Assembly (NCBI RefSeq): GCF_018918025.1
Contig: NZ_JAHLPT010000008.1
Coordinates: 28,966-92,965, forward strand
Direction: 5' to 3'
DNA length: 64,000 bases
Source: Oscillibacter sp. MSJ-31
GTDB taxonomy: Bacteria > Bacillota > Clostridia > Oscillospirales > Oscillospiraceae
In this document: positions 9,382 through 16,940 of the stretch, piece after piece
Layout: each line of letters opens with the position of its first letter
How positions within the stretch are numbered: the first letter of the stretch is position 1
Notes under the pieces: model-generated
The model's input: only the letters and a program-made list of their open reading frames with translations
Databases searched by the model: none
What the model was told of the DNA's origin: nothing
Position numbers and translations under genes: made by a program

Positions 9382-9411
9382 ATATACCGATAGTATATAC
9401 TGCTGGTATAT
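9382..9411. promoter_or_regulatory. TetR-type palindromic operator upstream of tetR
   Basis: ATATACC (9382-9388) and GGTATAT (9405-9411) flank a perfectly symmetric core AGTATATACT (9392-9401), all centred at 9396.5. Only the three bases on either side of the core break symmetry. Length, symmetry and place next to a TetR gene fit an autorepressor operator. Confidence 0.75.
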
Positions 9412-9550
9412 TATAACCGAGCATATTGAGTTTGTCAATGAGGCTTGTGATTTTTCTGTTTGCCCAGTTCAACACAGAGCCTCTCTGTTCACATGTCTTG
9501 GATGCTTGCGCATATTCTTTTTCAATATTCCAAGCATCGCTATACAGCGC

Positions 9551-9586
9551 AAGGCAGGAACACCGCAAGTGGTGTCCCTGCCTTTT
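9551..9586 (+). terminator. Strong hairpin, possible terminator
   Basis: AAGGCAGGAACACC pairs with GGTGTCCCTGCCTT around a short loop and is followed by TTTT-like bases on the plus strand only. The genes on both sides are on the minus strand, so it may mark a lost plus-strand gene. The rest of 9412-9659 shows no convincing gene. Confidence 0.45.
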
Positions 9587-9659
9587 CGGATAGGCTGTTT
9601 GGCAAACGCAAACCGCGCAAGCTGCCGCTAAAGTTACCGTCAGCGGCGGGCATCATTTC

Positions 9660-10083
9660 TCACTCCGCCAATGCCTTGCCCAGGGCGCGGCAGGCTTCAA
9701 GCGCCGCGTCGTCGGGCGTCTCCGTGCAGATCACGCTCTCGCAAACGAGGTTCACCCCCTGCGCTGTCGCAGTCACTCTCCCAGGTACGCATCCACTCGC
9801 CATCGCCCCAGCCGTAGGAGCCGAACAGTGCCGCGCGCTTACCGCCGAGGCTTCGCTTGCAGGCATCGAACATGGGCTGGAATTCCATTTCCTCCAGCAC
9901 CTCGCTGCCCATGGCGGGACAGCCGAAGGCGATGGCGTCGTAGGCGTTCAGATCGCCGGGCTGTACCTTGTCGGGTGTGAGCAGCACAGCCTCCGCGCCT
10001 GCGGCGGTCATGCCCTCGGCCACAGCCTTCGCCATGGCCTCCGTATTGCCCGTACCGCTCCAGTAAACAACAGCAGTTTTCAT
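9660..10083 (-). pseudogene. Flavodoxin, frameshifted
   Basis: From the ATG at 10083 (AAAGGAACATACGAAT upstream) the frame reads MKTAVVYWSGTGNTEAMAKA, the flavodoxin FMN-phosphate loop (SGTGNTE), and continues through FGSYGWGDGEWMRTWESDC. It then shifts at a run of five G (plus-strand C run 9755-9759); dropping one base restores NLVCESVICTETPDDAALEA to a stop at 9660. The repaired protein would have about 140 residues, the normal flavodoxin length. Either a real one-base insertion in a homopolymer or a sequencing error. Flavodoxin replaces ferredoxin under iron lack, which fits the neighbours. Confidence 0.85.
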
Positions 10084-10115
10084 ATTCGTATGTTCCTTTC
10101 GATGATGATATAGTA

Positions 10116-10667
10116 TCAAACTGCGACGGCAAGCTGCTCGAGCTTCGAGCCGCTTTGCCAAAGTGTGCAGTAGATCTCCGTGCATTTTCTGTATTTCTCG
10201 AATAGCGAGCGCGCTTTTCCCTCGTCGCCGTAGACCTTCCACAGCCCCGCGCACTTGAAGCCGTTCGCGCGGTGGTCGATGAAGCCCTTTACGTCCTCCG
10301 GCGGGTAGCTGAGAAACAGCCCCACCTCGTGCGGAAACTCTCCGCTCTCGCGGAAGCGGCAGGCAAGCCGCGCCACACAGCGCGCGCAGCTCTCGTCCTC
10401 GTAGCCCGCCTGCCGCAGCAGCTCGGACACCCGCGCGTCCCGCAGGTCTCGCCGCAGCTCGGCGGGGCGGTAGAGGTAGAGGAGCGCCTGCCCCGCTAAA
10501 AAGCGGATCGGCAGCAGGCAAAGCCCCTTCGGCGAAAGCCGCCGGTTCAGGCGCCGGATGTCGGCCAGCAGGTCCCCGCGGTCCTCACAGGGACAGGGAA
10601 ACAGGCTTCCCGTCTTGATGCCCGCGAGCGTCGGCGCGCCCTGACGGATCAGAATTTCTTCAGACAT
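10116..10667 (-). CDS. DUF3793 family protein
   Basis: The 183-residue protein matches the DUF3793 pattern: N-terminal GAPTLAGIKTGSLFPC, several conserved cysteines (CARCVARLACRF, GFKCAGLW), and LFLSYPPEDVKGFI. The function is unknown. In gut Clostridia it is commonly encoded directly before a flavodoxin, as here (32-base gap), and near iron transport genes. GGAGGAGAGAGCGA precedes the start. Palindrome B lies upstream. Confidence 0.85.
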   Translation of the reverse strand: MSEEILIRQGAPTLAGIKTGSLFPCPCEDRGDLLADIRRLNRRLSPKGLCLLPIRFLAGQALLYLYRPAELRRDLRDARVSELLRQAGYEDESCARCVARLACRFRESGEFPHEVGLFLSYPPEDVKGFIDHRANGFKCAGLWKVYGDEGKARSLFEKYRKCTEIYCTLWQSGSKLEQLAVAV

Positions 10668-10730
10668 TCGCTCTCTCCTCCTGTGGTAGTCTTGTGCATC
10701 TATCTTGTTTCGTTCCCCTTGCCTGTTTCG

Positions 10731-10751
10731 CAGTTAGTGTCCTCTAACCGC
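10731..10751. promoter_or_regulatory. Palindromic operator, GTTAG-N6-CTAAC (site B)
   Basis: CAGTTAG (10731-10737), six bases, CTAACCGC (10744-10751). Same architecture and spacer length as sites A and C. It lies about 65 bases upstream of the DUF3793 start, a normal promoter distance, and would govern DUF3793 and flavodoxin. Confidence 0.6.
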
Positions 10752-10764
10752 TATACTTTGGAAT

Positions 10765-10798
10765 GGGGCAGGGATGCAGCTTGCAGTTTCCCTGCCCC
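10765..10798. terminator. Hairpin between DUF3793 promoter and P-type ATPase end
   Basis: GGGGCAGGGA (10765-10774) pairs with TCCCTGCCCC (10789-10798). It is placed to end transcription of the ATPase gene from the minus strand, although no strong U-run follows on that strand. Confidence 0.45.
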
Positions 10799-10804
10799 GA
10801 TTCT

Positions 10805-12892
10805 TTATGATTTGTTTTTGTCCAGCAGGTCGGTCATATTTTTGAGACCGATGCCCAGCGTAGACCCGTTGTGCAGCAGTGCCGAGGTGGCAGGTGGCAG
10901 TACACCCGCCACGCCCAGCGCGATCAGCGTCAGGTTGAAGCCCACGATGAAGCGGTAGCTGCCGTGGATACGCTCCATCAGTGCCTCACTGAGCCTGCGC
11001 AGTGTTACCAGCGCAAACAGATCCTCCGAGGCAACGGTGATGTCGGCAATCTCCCGAGCGATGGCCGCGCCGGTGGAGATGGCGATGCCCGCGTCCGCTT
11101 CGGAGAGGGCGGGAGAATCGTTGACGCCGTCGCCCACCATGATAACGGTGTGGCCCTTCGCCTTTTCCTGCCGGATAAACGCGGCCTTGTCCTCCGGCAG
11201 CACCTCGGCGTACACAGCGTCCACGCCCACCTCGGCGGCCACGGTCTCCGCCGTGCGGCGGTTGTCGCCGGTCATCATCACCACATTGGTAAAGCCGCTC
11301 TCGTGCAGTGCTCTTACCGCCTCCCGTGCCTCCCGGCGCAGGGGATCGTGGATGCAGATGACCGCCGCCAGCTCCCCGTTCATGCAGAGATACAGGTGGG
11401 AATACGCGGCGGGCAGCGCGTCAAATTTCGGCTGCTCTCCCGCCGGGATGCGGCAGCCCTCGTCCTCAAAGACGAAGTGGGCGCTGCCGATGATGACCTT
11501 CTTGCCCTCCACCATACTGGAGATGCCGTGGGCCACCACATACTGCACCTGCGAATGGTACTCCTCGTGGGTGAGCCCGTGCCGCTTTGCCTCCGCCACC
11601 ACGGCGTTTGCCATGGAATGTGGGTAATGCTCCTCCAGACAGGCGGCAAGCCGGAGCATTTCCGCCTCGTCGTGTCCGCCGAAGGGGATGACCGTCGCCA
11701 CGGTGGGCGTCGCATAGGTCAGCGTGCCGGTCTTGTCGAACACGATGGTGTCCGCCTTGGCCACCGCCTCCAAAAAGCGTCCGCCCTTGACGGAGATGTG
11801 ATAGCCGCTGCTCTCCCGCATGGCGGACAGCACCGCAATGGGGATGGCCAGCTTCAGGGCACAGGAGAAGTCCACCATCAGCACCGAGAGCATTTTCGTC
11901 ACGTTCCGGGTCAGCAGATACGTCAGCGCCGTGCCGCCCAGCGTATAGGGCACCAGCCTGTCTGCCATCCGGGAGGCTTTGTCCTCGGCGGTGGATTTCA
12001 GCTTCTCCGACTCCTCGATCATGTGAACCACCCGGTCATACCGCCCGCTGCCGGAGGATTTCTCCACGGAGATGACGCACTCGCCCTCCTCCGCCACCGT
12101 CCCGGCATAGACGGGACTGCCGGGATGCTTGGCCACGGGCATGGACTCGCCGGTGAGGGAGGACTGGTTCACCATGGCCTCGCCCTCCACCACACGGCCG
12201 TCCAGCGGGATCATGCCGCCGGTGCGGATCACGATACGGTCTCCCGGCATTACATCGGTGATCTTCGTCAGCACCTCGGTGCCGTTTGCCTGCAACCAGA
12301 CGCTGTCCACCCGCAGGCTCATGGCGGAGGCAAGGTCGGCCACGGACTTTTTGTGGGTCCACTCCTCCAGAATTTCGCCCAAATGCAGCATGAACATGAC
12401 AGAGCCGGCGGTGGCAAAATCGCCCCGTGCCATGGACACCGTGACGGCGGTGGCATCCAGCACGGAGACGGACAGTTTGCCGTGCCACAGTGCCGAAAGC
12501 CCCTCCCGGATGTACTTTACGGAGCGGAGCAGTGCCAGTGCCGTGGTGATGGGCGCAGGCAGGAACAGCTTGGAGATACACCGTCGTATAACGGTGACCG
12601 CCAGCTTGTCCTCAAATTCCCGGTTCAGTGCCCGGGAGGTGTGCTCCGGCACCAGCTCCATGGCCTCCGCCTTGGCGAAGGAGAATTGTGCCAGCGCACG
12701 GAGTATGTTTCCGCGCTCCGCCTCATAGAGCACCACCGCGTCCTGCGTCCGGTCGTAGACCTTGACCGCCTGCACGCCGTCCTGGGCGCGCAGATAGTAT
12801 TCCAGCACATCCGCTTGGGATAAGCTCATCCGCCCGCAGCACAGGTGTACCCGCAGCCGTCCGGTCGTTTCATGTAGGATCTTGCATTTCAT
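10805..12892 (-). CDS. P1B-type metal-translocating ATPase
   Basis: The 695-residue protein has the P-type ATPase set: TGES (247-250), phosphorylated Asp386 in DKTGTLT, GDGVNDSPALSEAD near 590. An N-terminal region starts MKCKILHETTGRLRVHLCC instead of a CxxC HMA domain. The membrane metal site that is CPC in copper ATPases is SCALK here (about 343-347). That unusual site suggests a poorly studied P1B class; the ferrosome ATPase FezB is, as I recall, of such a class (P1B-6). The partner DUF6110 gene lies 3 bases upstream. Iron or another transition metal is the likely substrate. Confidence 0.9.
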   Translation of the reverse strand: MKCKILHETTGRLRVHLCCGRMSLSQADVLEYYLRAQDGVQAVKVYDRTQDAVVLYEAERGNILRALAQFSFAKAEAMELVPEHTSRALNREFEDKLAVTVIRRCISKLFLPAPITTALALLRSVKYIREGLSALWHGKLSVSVLDATAVTVSMARGDFATAGSVMFMLHLGEILEEWTHKKSVADLASAMSLRVDSVWLQANGTEVLTKITDVMPGDRIVIRTGGMIPLDGRVVEGEAMVNQSSLTGESMPVAKHPGSPVYAGTVAEEGECVISVEKSSGSGRYDRVVHMIEESEKLKSTAEDKASRMADRLVPYTLGGTALTYLLTRNVTKMLSVLMVDFSCALKLAIPIAVLSAMRESSGYHISVKGGRFLEAVAKADTIVFDKTGTLTYATPTVATVIPFGGHDEAEMLRLAACLEEHYPHSMANAVVAEAKRHGLTHEEYHSQVQYVVAHGISSMVEGKKVIIGSAHFVFEDEGCRIPAGEQPKFDALPAAYSHLYLCMNGELAAVICIHDPLRREAREAVRALHESGFTNVVMMTGDNRRTAETVAAEVGVDAVYAEVLPEDKAAFIRQEKAKGHTVIMVGDGVNDSPALSEADAGIAISTGAAIAREIADITVASEDLFALVTLRRLSEALMERIHGSYRFIVGFNLTLIALGVAGVLPPATSALLHNGSTLGIGLKNMTDLLDKNKS

Positions 12893-12895
12893 GGC

Positions 12896-13165
12896 TTACT
12901 CCGCCTTGCTTTCCTCCGCAGAAGCGTCCTCCACCACAGCGGCAGCCTCCGCCTCTGCGCGGCATTCGTTGATTGCCTTCGCATCGGCATAAACATCCTC
13001 CGCACCCTCACGCACCGCCGTGACCGTTTTCATCACGCCCTCCTTGGCACGCAGTGCGGCAGCAGTGGTGTGGGCGTAGACCTTCTTGGCATCCTTGCTG
13101 CCCAGCAGCTTGATGCCTGCCGTGCCGAACAGCACGCCTGCTGCAAATAAACCGAGTTTTTTCAT
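12896..13165 (-). CDS. DUF6110 family small membrane-associated protein
   Basis: The 89-residue protein starts MKKLGLFAAGVLFGTAGIKL, a glycine-rich hydrophobic stretch, then GSKDAKKVYAHTTAAALRAK and an acidic Ala/Glu-rich tail. This is the DUF6110 layout, known as a small neighbour of P1B ATPases in gut Clostridia. AGGAGGACAATCATT precedes the start and a TTGACA-like box lies close upstream. It probably works with the ATPase; a scaffold role as in ferrosome small proteins is a guess. Confidence 0.8.
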   Translation of the reverse strand: MKKLGLFAAGVLFGTAGIKLLGSKDAKKVYAHTTAAALRAKEGVMKTVTAVREGAEDVYADAKAINECRAEAEAAAVVEDASAEESKAE

Positions 13166-13311
13166 AATGATTGTCCTCCTATATAATATATGTCAAACCG
13201 ATGGCCGCGATGGCGGCATCGGAATGAGTTTCGTGTTTTTCCCCGAAGCTGCTCTTGAAACAACGGTGTAATCAACGTCTCTATGTCCTAAGGCATCCCG
13301 ATGTATTTCAT

Positions 13312-14163
13312 TTATCTGCCGACGAATTTGATCCTCACGATCTGCATTTTCATCACTCCGTCGCCGACTCTGGCGAGGAAACGGAAAAATCCGCTGACGG
13401 ACGGGTCTTTCAAATCGTTGTAGCCCAACATATAGCCCCGACTGGTGACCTGCAAGCGGCTGTCCCACGCGCCAATCTCTTTGGGAGCGTCGGAAACCGC
13501 GAAATACGCGTCCACATCCCTGATCTTCGCACTCTTGAGCCATGTCTTGGCGATCATCTTCACCGCCGCCCGATTCGCAGCGTCAAACACCAGCACACCG
13601 CCGGGGAAGGCGTCTGCCATACCCTGCACAAGAGCTTTGACCTGCTCGGTCAGGAAGTAATAGAACACGCCGGAGGCAAAGAATACCGCACCGTTTGAAG
13701 CATCAATTTGAGAAAACCATGCCGTATCGTTCAGGTCGCAAGGGATATTTTTCTCCCGCTCTCCGGCGGGCAGTAGCTCGTTGCGCACAGCAATCACATC
13801 GGGAAAGTCCAGATTGTAGATTTTGCAGCTTCCGTTGTCGCAGCTTCTTCCGGTGCTGTCCAATCCGCAGCCCAGATTGACCACCGCCGCATTGGGGTGG
13901 GTCTTCAGGTAGTCCAGCACCTCCCATGCCAGATCGTTCTGCCGCATAGCGACCTCCAGCGAGCCGAAGCGCTGCATCAGGCTGTGGGATTTCTTTTCCG
14001 TCTCCGAAAAATCGTAGTCGATTTCGTTAATCAGCCGCACCGCCGTTTCATCTTGGTAGAGATTCGGATACAGCTCTGAGCAGACCTTCCGCGCATACAG
14101 CGGAATGATCAGCGTCTCCTGTACGGTGTTTTTCTCGATTTTATATTTCATAGGTAAAATCAT
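13312..14163 (-). CDS. Class I SAM methyltransferase, LCM/PPM1-like
   Basis: The 283-residue protein has the leucine carboxyl methyltransferase-like pattern: QETLIIPLYARKVCSELYP near the N-terminus, SAM-binding VVNLGCGLDST, NLDFPDVI, and FFASGVFYYF. The start MILPMKYK at 14163 is chosen because AGGAGG lies seven bases upstream. Bacterial members methylate small molecules or carboxyl groups. It is the last gene of a minus-strand operon of three methyltransferases downstream of palindrome C. The substrate is unknown. Confidence 0.85.
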   Translation of the reverse strand: MILPMKYKIEKNTVQETLIIPLYARKVCSELYPNLYQDETAVRLINEIDYDFSETEKKSHSLMQRFGSLEVAMRQNDLAWEVLDYLKTHPNAAVVNLGCGLDSTGRSCDNGSCKIYNLDFPDVIAVRNELLPAGEREKNIPCDLNDTAWFSQIDASNGAVFFASGVFYYFLTEQVKALVQGMADAFPGGVLVFDAANRAAVKMIAKTWLKSAKIRDVDAYFAVSDAPKEIGAWDSRLQVTSRGYMLGYNDLKDPSVSGFFRFLARVGDGVMKMQIVRIKFVGR

Positions 14164-14174
14164 AATCTACCTCC

Positions 14175-15050
14175 TTATCCCAGCGCCACATCCAGCGTCA
14201 TCATGACGCTAAAGCCCACGGCAAAGAAAATCGTGCCGATGTTGGAGTGCTTTCCCTGTGACATTTCGGGGATCAGCTCCTCCACCACTACATAGAGCAT
14301 GGCGCCCGCCGCAAAGCTCAGAAGATACGGAAGCGCCGGGATCACGAGCTGCGCGGCGAGGAGCGTCAGCACCGCGCCGATTGGCTCGACCGCGCCGGAG
14401 AGCACGCCGAGCCAAAACGCCCGCCCCTTGCTCTCGCCCTCTGCCCGCAGCGGCATGGAGATGATCGCTCCCTCGGGGAAATTCTGAATCTGCACCTCGT
14501 GAAAGCCCGCCTGCTCCAGATACGCCTTCAGCTCGGCGTCCTTGTAGATGGTCATGCCTCCGATGATCTCCGTCCACTTCTTGTCCTTGTCCGTATCGCC
14601 GTTGCTTTCGTTGCAGATGAGTAATGTCCCGCCGGGCTTCAGCACCCGGTAAACCTCCCGGAAGCACTGCGGCAGATCGGGCCAGAAATAGACGGTTTCA
14701 AAGGCCGTGACCGCATCGAACCAGTTATCCGCAAACACCATATCCGCCACGCTGCCTTGCAGAACGGCACAGCGTCCCTCCGCGATGGCAGCCTCGTTGA
14801 CTTTTTTTGACTTCTCCACGCTGACGGGCGAATAGTCGATGCCCTTGACGACGCCCTGCGGGCATTTTTTCAGCAGTCTCTTCATGTTCGCCCCGCCGCC
14901 GCAGCCGCAGTCCAGCACCCTGGCGTCCGGCGCAAGCTCCAAAAATTGAAGCCCCCACCGTGCCACGGGACTGTGCCCCAGGTTCATCATAGCGACCATG
15001 ATTTTCCCGCCAAACCCCACAGGCTTTCTGGTGTTCTCAAAAAACGACAT
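14175..15050 (-). CDS. Chimera: SAM methyltransferase fused to C-terminal half of a ZIP transporter
   Basis: Residues 1 to about 186 are a class I methyltransferase (VLDCGCGGGANMKRLL, IDYSPVSVEK, VYRVLKPGGTLLICNES). From residue 189 the frame continues without a stop as QNFPEGAIISMPLRAEG, SGAVEPIGAVLTLL, SFAAGAMLYVVVEELIPE and VGFSVMMTLDVALG, which is helices 4-8 of a GufA/ZIP11-type ZIP metal transporter. The methyltransferase lacks only its last strand; the ZIP lacks its first three to four helices. The join (near 14486-14495) is in frame. It may be an in-frame deletion between two neighbouring genes or an assembly chimera; transport activity is doubtful. Confidence 0.85.
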   Translation of the reverse strand: MSFFENTRKPVGFGGKIMVAMMNLGHSPVARWGLQFLELAPDARVLDCGCGGGANMKRLLKKCPQGVVKGIDYSPVSVEKSKKVNEAAIAEGRCAVLQGSVADMVFADNWFDAVTAFETVYFWPDLPQCFREVYRVLKPGGTLLICNESNGDTDKDKKWTEIIGGMTIYKDAELKAYLEQAGFHEVQIQNFPEGAIISMPLRAEGESKGRAFWLGVLSGAVEPIGAVLTLLAAQLVIPALPYLLSFAAGAMLYVVVEELIPEMSQGKHSNIGTIFFAVGFSVMMTLDVALG

Positions 15051-15054
15051 CTTA

Positions 15055-15669
15055 TCACACCTCCGATTTCACACATTCCGCATAGGTCAGCGGGAACGAG
15101 GCTTTCAGCACAGCGCTTTTCCGCACCGTCCAGCCGTTCTGCCGCAGGAAGCACAGGTATTCCTCGCTCGTCCACCTGCTGTGGAGGGAGAATCCCGCCA
15201 GCTTCATGAAAAATGCCTTGACCTTGCCGGAAAACGAGTTCCCCGCGTGGGTGAAGGTCGGCGCAATCAACACGCCATCATCTTTCAGTACCCGTTTTAT
15301 CTCTTGCAGGGCTTTCTCCGGCTGCGGCACGATGTGCAGTGCGTTGGATACGATCACCACATCGAAGGACTTGTCCGCATAGGGCAGGCGGAACATATCC
15401 TGCATGGAAAAGTGCAGCTTCGCCGAGCGGTTGTCCCGCTTGGCCTCTGCAATCATCTCCGCAGAGGCGTCCGTCGCCTCAATATGCGCCGCCGCATTCA
15501 CGATTTGCTTTGCGATCAGCCCCGTGCCGGTTGCCAGCTCCAGCACCGTTTTGGCTTTCACCACCGGCCGGATCAGCTTATACATCTCTTCGTATGCCGC
15601 CCGATCCCTTCGCATAAAGCGGTCGTAACGACCGGCATTTTTGTCCCAGAAGGTCTTTCGTTCTTTCAT
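15055..15669 (-). CDS. Class I SAM-dependent methyltransferase
   Basis: The 204-residue protein has a methyltransf_11 layout: TVLELATGTGLIAKQI (motif I), IEATDASAEMIAEAK, SFDVVIVSNALHIV and VLKDDGVLIAPTF. The N-terminus FWDKNAGRYDRFM resembles UbiE/COQ5-like small-molecule methyltransferases. It is four bases upstream of the methyltransferase-ZIP gene and 57 bases after the small cysteine protein at 15727, so one operon is likely. The substrate is not known. Confidence 0.88.
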   Translation of the reverse strand: MKERKTFWDKNAGRYDRFMRRDRAAYEEMYKLIRPVVKAKTVLELATGTGLIAKQIVNAAAHIEATDASAEMIAEAKRDNRSAKLHFSMQDMFRLPYADKSFDVVIVSNALHIVPQPEKALQEIKRVLKDDGVLIAPTFTHAGNSFSGKVKAFFMKLAGFSLHSRWTSEEYLCFLRQNGWTVRKSAVLKASFPLTYAECVKSEV

Positions 15670-15726
15670 AGCCGTTGCCCTTATCTCTTCTTTATTTTTT
15701 GCCGCATTGTGCCTCTCGGAAAGGCT

Positions 15727-15897
15727 TCAAAGTGCCGCTAAAAATTTCCCGTGCAGGCATCTGTCCCGCCGCTCTCTGGCGTATTCCAGCAGTGCATTGC
15801 ACGCCGGACAAAGCGCCTCGCCCCTTGTCCCATGCACACCCCAACAATACCGGCGCACCATGAGGGTAACGGTTTCGATCTCCTTTTCCTTGTTCAA
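15727..15897 (-). CDS. Short protein like the nitrous-oxide-stimulated promoter family, possibly truncated
   Basis: Starting at a TTG (15897, AAAGGA nine bases upstream), 56 residues read MNKEKEIETVTLMVRRYCWG, then CPACNALLEYARERRDRCLHG and stop. The family has the same N-terminal half (CPxCxxLLxYAxxRLDRC) but continues with more cysteines. Here a TGA ends the frame early, so it may be a truncated copy or a short variant. The CxxC and other cysteines suggest metal binding. It is the first gene after palindrome C. Confidence 0.5.
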   Translation of the reverse strand: MNKEKEIETVTLMVRRYCWGVHGTRGEALCPACNALLEYARERRDRCLHGKFLAAL

Positions 15898-15924
15898 GTT
15901 CTGAAGTCCTTTCTGTTTTATACG

Positions 15925-15944
15925 CAGTTAGTCCACTCTAACCG
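15925..15944. promoter_or_regulatory. Palindromic operator, GTTAG-N6-CTAAC (site C)
   Basis: CAGTTAG (15925-15931), six bases, CTAACCG (15938-15944). On the minus strand a TATAAA-type box follows within about ten bases, so the palindrome overlaps the core promoter of the methyltransferase operon, as a repressor site would. Confidence 0.6.
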
Positions 15945-16021
15945 TCTGACGGAAGAAAAGGCAGGCCACCTGTATGCAGTCCGCCTTTTGCCTGATGCGA
16001 AAGCCCGCAGCCGCGCAGGGC

Positions 16022-16531
16022 TTACAACACCAGTGAGGGCGCGGTGTAGACCCGTGCCTTCAGCTCGCTGTTGAGCATATACAGCCCCTTGCTGTCACCG
16101 CCGAACAGCTCCATCTTGGTGATAAGATCGGCGGCGTTCTTCTCCTCCTCACCCTGCTCCTTGATGAACCAGTCCAGCATCTGCATGGCACGGAAGTCCC
16201 TGGCCTCGTATGCGGCGGCGTAGATGGCGTCGATGCTGGCGGTAACGAGTTTCTCATGCTCCAGCGCCTTTTTCAGCGGGGTCATGTGGTCGCCTCGTTC
16301 CCACTCCGGCTTTGCGATAGCCTCAAAGGTGACACCCTCGCCATTGTTCTGCAAATACTGATAAAACAGCATGGCGTGATCCCTCTCCTCCTGCGCCTGT
16401 ACCCGGTACCAGTTCTCAAAGCCGTCCAGCCCGACGGCGGCGTAGTAGTTGGCAAAATCCAGATACAGATAGGCGGAGTAGAACTCCTTGTTGATCTGCT
16501 CGTTGAGCAGCTTCGATACGTTAGCGTTCAT
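16022..16531 (-). CDS. ftnA: Bacterial non-haem ferritin
   Basis: The 169-residue protein begins MNANVSKLLNEQINKEFYSA and has ferritin ligands in order: Glu in EFYSAYLYLD, EERDHAMLFYQYL, and the C-terminal helix pair (FIKEQGEEEKNAADLI). It stores iron as a 24-mer ferroxidase cage. Start 16531 is chosen over longer frames because ATGGAGGAGAAATATC lies before it. It overlaps the end of the Fur gene by 11 bases, so iron storage and the regulator are co-expressed. Confidence 0.95.
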   Translation of the reverse strand: MNANVSKLLNEQINKEFYSAYLYLDFANYYAAVGLDGFENWYRVQAQEERDHAMLFYQYLQNNGEGVTFEAIAKPEWERGDHMTPLKKALEHEKLVTASIDAIYAAAYEARDFRAMQMLDWFIKEQGEEEKNAADLITKMELFGGDSKGLYMLNSELKARVYTAPSLVL

Positions 16532-16919
16532 GATATTTCTCCTCCATAAGATTGTCTTTTTCCTGCTCCCGGCAAGCGGGGCAGATATACCGGATCTTAA
16601 GGTCATACGAGAGGATCTCCCGTCCCAGCGCCCGTTCGATCCGGCTCTGCATATCCGGCAGGCGGATATCCTCGATTTTCCCGCACCGGCTGCAAATCAA
16701 GTGATCGTGCCGCTCCGTTCGGTCGTACCGGTCCGGCGAACCCGACTCCGTGATGCGGTGCAGCAGACCCTCCTCCGCCAAGGCGTTCAGATGCTTATAC
16801 ACAGTGCCAATGGCGATACTGGGATGCTCCTTTTTCATCTCCATGAACACCTGCTCCGCCGTGGGGTGCCGCTGAAGCTCCGTGACGGCGGCCAATATCT
16901 CCTCCGCGTATTTCGGCAT
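16521..16919 (-). CDS. Fur family regulator (Fur/PerR type)
   Basis: The 132-residue protein has the Fur winged helix (TAEQVFMEMKKEHPSIAIGTVYKHLNAL), the metal site DRYDRTERHDHLICSRCG and two zinc CxxC pairs (CSRC, CPAC). Whether it is Fur or PerR cannot be settled by eye; the co-transcribed ferritin fits both. An exact 17-base palindrome in its promoter points to autoregulation. Confidence 0.92.
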   Translation of the reverse strand: MPKYAEEILAAVTELQRHPTAEQVFMEMKKEHPSIAIGTVYKHLNALAEEGLLHRITESGSPDRYDRTERHDHLICSRCGKIEDIRLPDMQSRIERALGREILSYDLKIRYICPACREQEKDNLMEEKYHER

Positions 16920-16940
16920 ACTGCCAACCTCCTAAATACA

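Noticed and set aside
9332..9568. Short minus-strand ORF upstream of tetR
   Set aside because: It overlaps the tetR start and operator in another frame, has no ribosome site and no family pattern.
10871..12823. 650-codon plus-strand frame over the P-type ATPase
   Set aside because: Antisense to a protein with all P-type ATPase motifs; composition is that of a shadow frame.
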